Of a DNA stretch of 64,000 nt, positions 1 through 7,419 are shown piece after piece; position 1 is the first letter of the stretch; each line of letters opens with the position of its first letter. Under the pieces are notes generated by a model. The model ran no database searches and was not told where the DNA came from. It worked only from the letters and a program-made list of their open reading frames with translations. A program made the position numbers and the translations under genes. Location of the stretch: NCBI RefSeq assembly GCF_004136015.1, contig NZ_CP024866.1, forward strand, positions 636,327 through 700,326, given 5' to 3'. Source of the stretch: Pseudomonas sp. ACM7 (GTDB lineage Bacteria; Pseudomonadota; Gammaproteobacteria; Pseudomonadales; Pseudomonadaceae).

Positions 1-646
1 CGAACACCACGATGTCGGCGGTCAGTGCGTCTGCAAGCGACAACAGCCGCACATCCGGCAGGCCGAGTTGTTCGCCGAATGTGGCCAGCGCTTGAGCGGA
101 TTCGAGGTTTAGGTCATGAATGCCGACACTGTCGAAAGACCAATCGTCGGCGATGAACGTCTCAAGGATGTTACGGGAAATCACCCCGCCACCAATGATC
201 GACAGCCTTGGCGCGCTGCGGCTTTGGCCATTGAGCCACCAGGCGCCGAGCACCGCCGACGCCGCCGTGCGCACCGCGCTGATCAGCGCGCCTTCCAGAA
301 GGGCATAGGGATAGCCAGTGTCCGGTTCGTTGAGGATCAGCACCGCCGACGCGCGCGGAATGCCCGACTTGATGTTATCGGGATAACTGGCAATCCACTT
401 GATCCCGGAGACCGATTGATCGCCCTCGCTGTCGACGATCGCCGCCGGCAAGGCAATGATCCGGTTCGCCGGTTCCGCCGGAAAACGCAGGAAGTAACTG
501 TCGGGGTTAACGGTTTCGCCGCGTTCATGGGTCAGGTAAGTCTGCGCGACGATCTCGATGGCTTCCTGACGAAGTCCGTTGAGTATGTCCTTGACGACTG
601 CGCCGGGAACGACGTGGAACGGTTGAATCGAAGTCTGAGTGGTCAT
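1..646 (-). CDS. sbnB: SbnB-like N-((2S)-2-amino-2-carboxyethyl)-L-glutamate dehydrogenase, C-terminus cut by window edge
   Basis: Translating the minus strand from the ATG at 646 gives about 215 residues with no stop before the window edge. The protein begins MTTQTSIQPFHVVPG and contains a Rossmann segment (PRLSIIGGGVISRNIL) typical of the ornithine cyclodeaminase/mu-crystallin fold. In the Staphylococcus pathway, SbnB oxidatively cleaves N-(2-amino-2-carboxyethyl)-L-glutamate to L-2,3-diaminopropionate and 2-oxoglutarate with NAD+. The start lies 6 bases after the sbnA stop codon, so the two are almost certainly cotranscribed and act in sequence. The family call rests on the Rossmann motif, the N-terminal sequence and the SbnA neighbour. 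A plain ornithine cyclodeaminase is the main alternative. Confidence 0.8.
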   Translation of the reverse strand, partial: MTTQTSIQPFHVVPGAVVKDILNGLRQEAIEIVAQTYLTHERGETVNPDSYFLRFPAEPANRIIALPAAIVDSEGDQSVSGIKWIASYPDNIKSGIPRASAVLILNEPDTGYPYALLEGALISAVRTAASAVLGAWWLNGQSRSAPRLSIIGGGVISRNILETFIADDWSFDSVGIHDLNLESAQALATFGEQLGLPDVRLLSLADALTADIVVF

Positions 647-652
647 TGGGAA

Positions 653-1627
653 TTACGCCGAAAGTGCCAGAGCGATTTCTGGGAAAAGTGGATGCAGCGC
701 TGCTGCGCCGATGCGCTGGGAAACCCAGTCGTCGGAATAGATGGTTTCGAGGTAGCGCTCACCCATGTCCGGGGAGATCGCCACAACGACATCGTCGGAA
801 CGAATGTTCGGCGCCCATTGCTGGATACCCGCGAGGACAGTGCCGGTGGAGCCGCCGAAGAGCAGACCGTAGCGTTGCGCCAGCCAGCGGCAGACCTTGA
901 TCGTCTGTTCCTCGGGAATCGACAGGAAGTCGTGAATACCGGACGGCTCGAATATCTCCGGCAGGCGGCTGGTGCCGAGCCCCGGAATATGGCGCGTACC
1001 CCCCGGTAGACCAAACGTGACCGAGCCGACGGTATCGACGGCGATGACTTTGGTGTGCGGATGATGTTCGGCGAAGTAGTTCTTGCAGCCCATCAGCGTG
1101 CCGGTCGTACCAGCGCCGACAAACAAGTAATCCACGTGTGGAAACTTATGGGCAATGGACCTGGACGTCGCTTGATAGTGGGCGAAGGGGTTGGTCGGAT
1201 TCTTGTATTGATTGAGCCAGATGTAGTCCGGGTTTTGCGCGACCATTTGCTCGATCAAACGAATGCGCGAATTAAGGTAGCCGCCGTTCTCGTCACGCTG
1301 ATCAACCATGATCATCTCGGCACCCAGTGCCTGCATGAGCTTTCTGTTCGGCGCAGAAATATTGGGGTCGATCACACAGACAAACTTGTAACCCTTGGCG
1401 GCGCAGACCATGGCCAGCGCGACCCCCAGATTCCCCGACGAAGATTCGACCAGCCGAGTTTTATGGGTAATCCGGCCCTGGTTTTCCAGATCCGTAACGA
1501 GGGCGTGGGCGGTTTTGAGTTTTATTGATCCGGCAGGATTCAGTCCTTCGATTTTCAGTTGGATCGTTGCGCTGCAAAGATCCCCAATCTGCACATAACT
1601 ATCTTCATTGATAAGTTGCTTGATCAT
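653..1627 (-). CDS. sbnA: SbnA-like N-(2-amino-2-carboxyethyl)-L-glutamate synthase
   Basis: This 324-residue protein is a fold-type II PLP enzyme of the cysteine synthase family. The lysine of NPAGSIKLKTA (about residue 36) is the expected Schiff-base residue, SSSGNLGVALA is the phosphate or substrate loop, and GAGTTGTL is the PLP-phosphate loop. SbnA enzymes condense O-phospho-L-serine with L-glutamate, the first step to L-2,3-diaminopropionate. I chose the ATG at 1627 (MIKQLINEDSYV) over an upstream in-frame start because it aligns with the usual family N-terminus. It heads an operon with sbnB 6 bases downstream. No PvdS box is visible upstream, so it does not look like part of the pyoverdine regulon. 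The acceptor pathway lies outside the window. Confidence 0.85.
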   Translation of the reverse strand: MIKQLINEDSYVQIGDLCSATIQLKIEGLNPAGSIKLKTAHALVTDLENQGRITHKTRLVESSSGNLGVALAMVCAAKGYKFVCVIDPNISAPNRKLMQALGAEMIMVDQRDENGGYLNSRIRLIEQMVAQNPDYIWLNQYKNPTNPFAHYQATSRSIAHKFPHVDYLFVGAGTTGTLMGCKNYFAEHHPHTKVIAVDTVGSVTFGLPGGTRHIPGLGTSRLPEIFEPSGIHDFLSIPEEQTIKVCRWLAQRYGLLFGGSTGTVLAGIQQWAPNIRSDDVVVAISPDMGERYLETIYSDDWVSQRIGAAALHPLFPEIALALSA

Positions 1628-2019
1628 ACGTCGTCCGTTTCGTCTCTTATGCCGGGCGCACGGGGGCGCCAGCATTCATCCTGGAATGTCTGAAAAGCAG
1701 TAAAAGCAGTTCGCCTGTTGGGTTTGCTTTCAGATTTTTTAGCTGGACAGGAAGTGACCTTGCGGTGGACGCCGATCTATTCAAAAAATCAGGTATTACG
1801 CTCTGCCGACTGTAAGCGTCGAGCGTGTTGCGGGGCGCAAAGTAGAGCCATTCATTGGCTCGCCAAGGCTTGTAGAAATACTGGCGAATTTTCCTACGCG
1901 GGGAGAGATACAGATTTCGGGTTTTTTCCAGTACAGCTGAGGTTGGGGTGTATCCCCCGGTGCAGCCGGGGATACTCGTGTCCATTCCCAAAGGCATCGC
2001 GCCCCAGTGGGATTAAACG
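1628..2019. other. Intergenic region between the hybrid kinase gene and sbnA
   Basis: I see no convincing coding sequence in these 392 bases. They should hold the sbnA promoter on the minus strand. Near the kinase end there is a GC-rich inverted repeat (see 1951-1977). No TAAAT-N16-CGT iron-starvation box and no REP element was found. Confidence 0.5.
1951..1977. terminator. Hairpin after the hybrid kinase gene
   Basis: GTATCCCCCGG and CCGGGGATAC form a stem around a short TGCA-type loop, about 45 bases past the kinase stop codon. No T-run follows on the minus strand, so it may be a weak or factor-assisted terminator, or an RNA-stabilising hairpin. Confidence 0.35.
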
Positions 2020-5000
2020 TCAGTCTCTCTTGAGGCTCTGATCCAGGCGTGCCATGGCGTGTTGCAATTGATCGACGGCCTCGTCGATCAACGTCGCGCG
2101 CCCTTCGGCGCAGGCACGTTCCAGATGTTCGCAGCACTCGATCAAACGTTTTGCACGAACCATCCGCGCACCGCCTTTGATGCGGTGCGCCAGGTCTTGC
2201 AGCCGGTGACGATTGCCACTGACGTGCGCTGCAAGCAGATCATCGCGATCGTAGCGATTGGTCTCGGTCAGTTCGCGCAACAACTGATTGATCAGCGTCC
2301 GGTCTTCACCGACGTAGAGCTCCAGGCCGGTCAAGTCGATCTCGAACGTTGCTTGCTCTTCAACCGGCGCTGGCGGCTCATTCACAAATCGGGACGCCAG
2401 CCAGGCACTCAAATCTGCCAGCCGGATCGGTTTGAACAGACAGTCGTCCATGCCCGCTTCAAGGCAACGGATCTTTTCCTCCGGCTGCGCATTGGCGCTA
2501 AACCCAAGAATCAGCGTGGGTGGCAAGCCATTAGCGCGCTCTTCATCGCGTATCGCACCCGCCAATTCATAACCATTGACCACCGGCATGTTGCAATCGG
2601 TGATGACCAAATCGAGCTCATGCTCGCGCCACTTCGCAAGACCACGCTCGCCATCCTCAACCTCCAGCACCTGATGCCCCAGGTAGCTCAGCTGCCGTGA
2701 GAGCAACAATCGATTGGCCGGGTAATCGTCGACCACCAGAATCGTCAGCAGCCGAGTGGCCACCTGCAATCCGGTATCGGCCCACTCGCTGGCGGTCAAC
2801 GGTTTCAACGCAATCAGATCAAAGCTGATGTCGACCTGCGTACCCAGTCCGAGGACGCTGTCGAACTGCAATCGGCCGCCCATCATTTCGCTCAGAGTGC
2901 GGCTGATCACCAGTCCCAGACCGGAGCCATTGTGGCCTGACTGCTGGCTGTTACCGGCCTGCACGAACGGGCTGAACAGTCGTTGCTGATCGACCACACT
3001 GACACCGATGCCGCTGTCCTCAATACGCACACTGACTGCCAGATGCCCCGACACACCGGGCTCTACTCGCAGTGTCAGACTCACCTCACCTTCACGGGTG
3101 AACTTGATCGCGTTGCTCAGCAGATTGGACAACACCTGCTTGAAGCGCGTGGGGTCGACTAACACGTCACGATCGCTGTGTTCGGCCAATTCGACCCGCC
3201 ACTGCAAGTTCTTCTGCCGTGCCAGGCCTTCGAAAACCCGGCACACCGACTCCACCAGCGTGCGTAGATTGGCCCGCTCAGGGGTCAGCGACAAATGTCC
3301 GGACTCGATGCGGGCGATGTCCAGAATGTCGCCGATCAACGCCAGCAATTGCTGCGCGGCATTGGATGCCACTTCGATGGCGGAGCGATCAGTGAAGCCC
3401 TCTTCCGCTCGCTTCAGCGCCAGTTCGAGCATGCCGATCAGGGCATTCATCGGTGTGCGGATTTCATGACTCATGGTCGCCAGAAAGGTGGTCTTGGCGC
3501 GGTTGGCATCGTCGGCGGCGTTCTTGGCATCCTGCAATTGCCCGAGCAGTTGTTGGCGTTGAGTGATCTGCCGACGCTGCCAGGCAATCCAGGCCAGTGC
3601 GAGCAACAGCAAGGCGCCCGCAGCGGCAAACGCCTGGAGAATGCCTAGGCGATGACGCAGCCAGTAGCTGTCATCGACCACCACATCATTGCTCCAGCGG
3701 GCTAACAGCTCATCCATCTCCCGGGGCGAAATGCTCAGCAGTGCCTTGTTCAGAATCGAGTGCAACTCCAGCGCACCATGGCTGGTGGCCAGAGCGATAC
3801 GCGCCGGCTCATCACCCACGGTGCTGCTGATCCGCAGACGCTCGCGGTATTGCCGGGTGATCAGATACCTAGCCACGATCAATGAGCTGACTACCCCGTC
3901 GGCCTGGCCCTTGATCACCCATTCCATACCCTGCGCCGGACTCTGCACTTCGACCAGACGTACATTGGGCGCCCGAGCGCGGATGAACCCGAGCAACGGA
4001 TGACCGCGATAAATCGCCAGGCGTTTACCGGCCATATCATCCAGGGTCCTGGGGCTTCCCGGGGTGGTCGCACTGACCAGTACAAACGGATTGTTCAAGT
4101 AGGCCCGAGTGAAACGCAGATCGACTTCGCGTTCGATACCGGGCGTGACCACCGGCAACACGTCGATCTTGCCGTCCTTGAGTTGCTGGATCTGCTGATC
4201 GAGGGAGTTACCCCGCTGCACCTTGAAGGTCAAGCCGCTGCGCTGGCTGATCAGCGTCAGCAATTGCGCGGTCAACCCGCTGAGTTGTCCCTGTGCATCG
4301 TAAAAAGTCAGCGGCGCAAAGCTCTCGACGGCACCTACTTCCACCGTCGGATGTTGATCCAGCCAACGTTGTTCACTGGCGCTCAAACGAACTCGCTCTT
4401 GACCCGCCATGTTGGCTCTGCCGGCACTCCAGCGCTGCTCGATGGCCGTGCGCTGATCCATGGGAATCGCCGCCAGCGCCTTATCGACAATGCTCTTCAG
4501 ACGTGGGTTGCCCCGGCTCAAGGCAAAGCCGAACGGATTGGCGTCCAGGCCGGAAGGCCCCACCAGGCGTACGTTACTGAGGTAGTTGTTATTGATGAGG
4601 TAATTGGCGCTGATGAAGTCCCCGAGGTACACATCATCCTGCCCGAACGCCACCGCCCCGATCGCGTCGAGTGCCGAGGGGTAGCGTTGCAAGCTCGCAT
4701 CGGGATAGAAGGCTTCGACAGTCTGCGCCTGCAGATAGTCATCGACCATGGCGATGCGTTTGCCAGCGAGGTCGACGGGCATCCAGTCGTCCACGCGGGT
4801 AACCAGCATCGGCTGATCTTCGGCATAGGCGCTGGATCGGGTCAGCTCGGGGTCAGCCGCCTCGAAGTTGTTGGACGTACCGAGCAGGTCCAGTTCATCG
4901 CCTTTGAGCGCATCCATGGCCGCCTCGCGCGTGCGATAACGAAGCACGTCGATTTTTACGTGCAGCAGTTGCCCCAACAGTGCGGCATAGTCTGCGGTGA

Positions 5001-5238
5001 TACCTTCCAGCTCATCAACGTTACGCGTGATCTCGAACGGCGGGTAGTCCGGCCCCGACACCCCGAGGCGCAAGACTCGTTTGCCACGCAACCACTGCCA
5101 GTCTTTTTCATCCAGCTGGACCTGATAACCCTCCACCGCGGAACGTCCCAGCACATGCAAAAGCTTTGGCTCATCGGCCGCCGTCACCGGTGCTCCCAGT
5201 CCACAGAACAGCAACAGAGCCCACAAACAATCGCGCAT
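2020..5238 (-). CDS. BvgS/EvgS-like hybrid sensor histidine kinase with two periplasmic binding domains
   Basis: About 1072 residues from the ATG at 5238. A GTG at 5250, touching the previous stop, is an alternative start. Order of parts: signal peptide (MRDCLWALLLFCGLGAPVTA), two bacterial solute-binding family 3 domains (about 35-270 and 285-520), one membrane helix near 540-560, a HisKA domain with the histidine in HEIRTPMNA (about 590), HATPase (NLLSNAIKFT, DSGIGV, GSGLGL), a receiver (ILVVDDYPAN; phosphoacceptor in VITDCNMP near 880) and a C-terminal Hpt domain (AHRIKGGARM, near 1018). There is little room for a PAS domain between the helix and HisKA, unlike BvgS. It lies immediately after the LuxR-type regulator gene and should phosphorylate it by His-Asp-His-Asp relay. 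The ligand is unknown. Confidence 0.9.
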   Translation of the reverse strand: MRDCLWALLLFCGLGAPVTAADEPKLLHVLGRSAVEGYQVQLDEKDWQWLRGKRVLRLGVSGPDYPPFEITRNVDELEGITADYAALLGQLLHVKIDVLRYRTREAAMDALKGDELDLLGTSNNFEAADPELTRSSAYAEDQPMLVTRVDDWMPVDLAGKRIAMVDDYLQAQTVEAFYPDASLQRYPSALDAIGAVAFGQDDVYLGDFISANYLINNNYLSNVRLVGPSGLDANPFGFALSRGNPRLKSIVDKALAAIPMDQRTAIEQRWSAGRANMAGQERVRLSASEQRWLDQHPTVEVGAVESFAPLTFYDAQGQLSGLTAQLLTLISQRSGLTFKVQRGNSLDQQIQQLKDGKIDVLPVVTPGIEREVDLRFTRAYLNNPFVLVSATTPGSPRTLDDMAGKRLAIYRGHPLLGFIRARAPNVRLVEVQSPAQGMEWVIKGQADGVVSSLIVARYLITRQYRERLRISSTVGDEPARIALATSHGALELHSILNKALLSISPREMDELLARWSNDVVVDDSYWLRHRLGILQAFAAAGALLLLALAWIAWQRRQITQRQQLLGQLQDAKNAADDANRAKTTFLATMSHEIRTPMNALIGMLELALKRAEEGFTDRSAIEVASNAAQQLLALIGDILDIARIESGHLSLTPERANLRTLVESVCRVFEGLARQKNLQWRVELAEHSDRDVLVDPTRFKQVLSNLLSNAIKFTREGEVSLTLRVEPGVSGHLAVSVRIEDSGIGVSVVDQQRLFSPFVQAGNSQQSGHNGSGLGLVISRTLSEMMGGRLQFDSVLGLGTQVDISFDLIALKPLTASEWADTGLQVATRLLTILVVDDYPANRLLLSRQLSYLGHQVLEVEDGERGLAKWREHELDLVITDCNMPVVNGYELAGAIRDEERANGLPPTLILGFSANAQPEEKIRCLEAGMDDCLFKPIRLADLSAWLASRFVNEPPAPVEEQATFEIDLTGLELYVGEDRTLINQLLRELTETNRYDRDDLLAAHVSGNRHRLQDLAHRIKGGARMVRAKRLIECCEHLERACAEGRATLIDEAVDQLQHAMARLDQSLKRD

Positions 5239-5250
5239 GATCGGGCTCAC

Positions 5251-5877
5251 TCAGATCAGATGATTACGCTTGGCAAAATCCCTCAGGTACACCGCCGATT
5301 CCACATTGAGCTTTCCAACCAAACGGGTCTTGTAGGTGCTGACGGTCTTGTGACTCAAGTGCATGATTTCAGCGATCGCCTTGTTACCGATGCCCCGGGC
5401 CAGATGCTGAAAGATCGTCAGTTCCCGGTCGGAGAGTTTATCGATCATCTGTTTTTCACTCATTTGTATCGAGTTCAGCGACACCGACGCCGAGGGTAGC
5501 TGGGCGAAATAGGTGTAACCGGCCATCACGGCGTGCACGGCTCTGTGCAAGTGCTGCAAGTCATTGGACTTGGCGACATAGCCTGCGGCGCCGGCGTGCA
5601 TGCAACGATCCTGATAAAACATGGGTTCCTGGGACGTGAAGACCAGCACTCGGCAGGGCACCCCACTGGTCTTGATCCGTGCCAGTACATCCAGCCCGTC
5701 GAGCGAGGGCATCACCAGATCCAGTACCACCAGATCAGGCTTGTGCTCGCGGATCTTCGGCAAGACCTCATTACCACTCGCCGCTTCGTAAATCTGCTTG
5801 AAACCCTCCTGCACCAGTACGATTTTGACTGCGGCGCGAACCACTGGATGATCGTCCACAATCAGCACTGACTTCAT
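5251..5877 (-). CDS. LuxR/NarL-type response regulator, partner of the hybrid kinase
   Basis: 208 residues. The N-terminal receiver has the acidic pair in IVDDHPVV and the phosphoacceptor in VVLDLVMPS. The C-terminal LuxR-type helix-turn-helix contains LSDRELTIFQHLARG and HLSHKTVSTYKTRL. The ATG at 5877 follows a good GGGAG ribosome site; the longer reading to 5925 has none. The stop codon abuts the start region of the BvgS-like kinase, so the pair is cotranscribed and resembles BvgA/EvgA. Targets cannot be deduced from the sequence. Confidence 0.9.
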   Translation of the reverse strand: MKSVLIVDDHPVVRAAVKIVLVQEGFKQIYEAASGNEVLPKIREHKPDLVVLDLVMPSLDGLDVLARIKTSGVPCRVLVFTSQEPMFYQDRCMHAGAAGYVAKSNDLQHLHRAVHAVMAGYTYFAQLPSASVSLNSIQMSEKQMIDKLSDRELTIFQHLARGIGNKAIAEIMHLSHKTVSTYKTRLVGKLNVESAVYLRDFAKRNHLI

Positions 5878-5987
5878 GGCAACTCCCTGTGCAACAACAA
5901 CGACGATTGAGCAATCAATGCCCATGAGCCCGGCCCGGTTGAACGCACCGGCTGCGCAAAGACTTTTGCATGGAAAACCGGGCGCAA

Positions 5988-6401
5988 CTACCTGACAGAA
6001 ATGACAGTACCGACGAACGGTAGACGAGGGTCGATGATCGCCATCAGCCGCTCAATGGATGCCAGATCAGGCAGCGTCGCGTGGCTCACCTTGACGGTTT
6101 GTTGAACACAGGCAGGAATGGGCGGCAGTTGCGCCTGCTGACCGTCGTAGATCAATGCGTGATGAACTTGATGGTTATCGCGGAAAAAATCGAGCAGATT
6201 CAACGTTCTGTCTGCCAGCGAGGCATTGACGACCACCAGATCAAATGGCTCGCAACCGTATTCGACCAGGGTTAACAGCTCTTCAAGGCTGTGCACCGGT
6301 GCTATCCGGTAGTAGTCGAGTTGATTGAACAGTCGCTCGATCTTCATGCGGTGAAAATGCAACTCGTCAGCGATCAGGATACGTAAGGCTTTGTTCGACA
6401 A
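5988..6401 (-). CDS. Degenerate receiver-domain protein, upstream of the two-component pair
   Basis: 137 residues in a receiver-like pattern: ILIADELHFHRM in place of the acidic loop and FDLVVVNASLADR where the phosphoacceptor aspartate is normally found. There the aspartate appears to be asparagine, so it is probably not phosphorylated in the standard way. No output domain follows. It starts with TTG at 6401 behind a G-rich stretch, is about 110 bases upstream of the regulator gene on the same strand, and could be a connector or antagonist in the same circuit. The receiver-fold assignment is from pattern only. Confidence 0.65.
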   Translation of the reverse strand: MSNKALRILIADELHFHRMKIERLFNQLDYYRIAPVHSLEELLTLVEYGCEPFDLVVVNASLADRTLNLLDFFRDNHQVHHALIYDGQQAQLPPIPACVQQTVKVSHATLPDLASIERLMAIIDPRLPFVGTVISVR

Positions 6402-6531
6402 CGTGGCCCCCCAGGAGAGTGTCAGATTCGTGAGGGCGCAAGGCTACGGAAGACCCGTCGAGCTTTCTGTAGGACTTTTCCTAAAAACCAGGACGCTTCC
6501 TCCGGTGGCGGAAAGAAAATCGAAAGAACGG

Positions 6532-7248
6532 CTATTCCGTCGTACTCGGACTCCAGAACGCTTGCACCACCAACGTCGACGTTGAAATCCGCCCCACCAG
6601 TGCATCCAGTTCATCGCCATCGACCGACGTTGTCGCCAGCGTTGCTTCGATTTCGATCTCATCCGTGCCGAACGCGTGCACATCCATATCGCTCGCCGGG
6701 TAGTTGCTGCGCTCAAGCTCTGCCTCTAACAAGGCCAGTACCGCCTGTTGTTGCGAGCGCCGGGCGATCACGTACACGATGTTGGTGACTTCCGCCGAAA
6801 TCACATCCAGCGGCTGGCGGTTGATGTTGTTGACGATCGGCCGCAGCAAGGTATTGGCCGCCAGTACGAACAACGTGCCCAGCAGCGCTTCGAGCAGCAG
6901 GTCGGCACCGGCGCAGGCCCCCACCGCCGCCGAAGCCCATAGGGTGGCAGCGGTATTGAGCCCGCGGACATTGCCTTCCTCGCGCATGATCACCCCCGCA
7001 CCGAGAAAGCCGATCCCGGAGACCACGTAGGCCACCACTCGCACGGCACCTTCGGCACCACCGAGGCGGTTAGCCATGTCGACAAAGATCGCCGCCCCCA
7101 CCGCCACCAGCACATTGGTGCGCAGGCCGGCGGTACGTTGGCGGTACTGGCGCTCGAAACCGATCAGGCCGCCGAGGATGAAGGCCGCGCTGAGGCTGAC
7201 CAGGGTGTCGACCAAGGAGGTCAGGTTGATGTTGTTGATGGCTTGCAT
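6532..7248 (-). CDS. MgtC/SapB-family inner-membrane protein
   Basis: 238 residues. The first ~150 residues are hydrophobic helices with the family motifs [19 protein letters not shown] and [10 protein letters not shown], followed by a soluble C-terminal part (about 155-238) resembling the ACT-like domain of MgtC. MgtC proteins help growth in low Mg2+ and modulate the F-ATPase or other membrane targets. The ATG at 7248 has an AAGGA site upstream; the longer reading extends into a REP element and is rejected. It lies downstream of mgtA on the same strand, separated by a REP doublet, matching the common pairing of mgtC and mgtA. Confidence 0.88.
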   Translation of the reverse strand: MQAINNINLTSLVDTLVSLSAAFILGGLIGFERQYRQRTAGLRTNVLVAVGAAIFVDMANRLGGAEGAVRVVAYVVSGIGFLGAGVIMREEGNVRGLNTAATLWASAAVGACAGADLLLEALLGTLFVLAANTLLRPIVNNINRQPLDVISAEVTNIVYVIARRSQQQAVLALLEAELERSNYPASDMDVHAFGTDEIEIEATLATTSVDGDELDALVGRISTSTLVVQAFWSPSTTE

Positions 7249-7293
7249 AAGAAAATCCTTGAGAAATACCCGATTCCTGTGGCCAGGTGCTTT

Positions 7294-7386
7294 CCTGTGG
7301 GAGCGAGCTTGCTCGCGATGACGGCGGCACATTCACTGTCTATGTGACTGTCAGGCCGCTATCGCGAGCAAGCTCGCTCCCACAGG
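7294..7386. repeat. REP doublet (inverted pair) between mgtA and mgtC-like genes
   Basis: The GTGGGAGCGAGCTTGCTCGC element appears in direct and inverted orientation around a ~45-base spacer. The same doublet recurs at more than ten intergenic sites in this window. Confidence 0.9.
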
Positions 7387-7419
7387 AAAGCTCCCTCGCC
7401 ACAAAGGAACTGTTCGGCT

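Noticed and set aside
1628..1760. Iron-starvation box before sbnA.
   Set aside because: The nearest match (CTAAAAAATC) lacks TAAAT and has no CGT at 16 or 17 bases.
4000..5499. 499-codon plus-strand frame opposite the hybrid kinase.
   Set aside because: Antisense shadow of well-conserved solute-binding domains.
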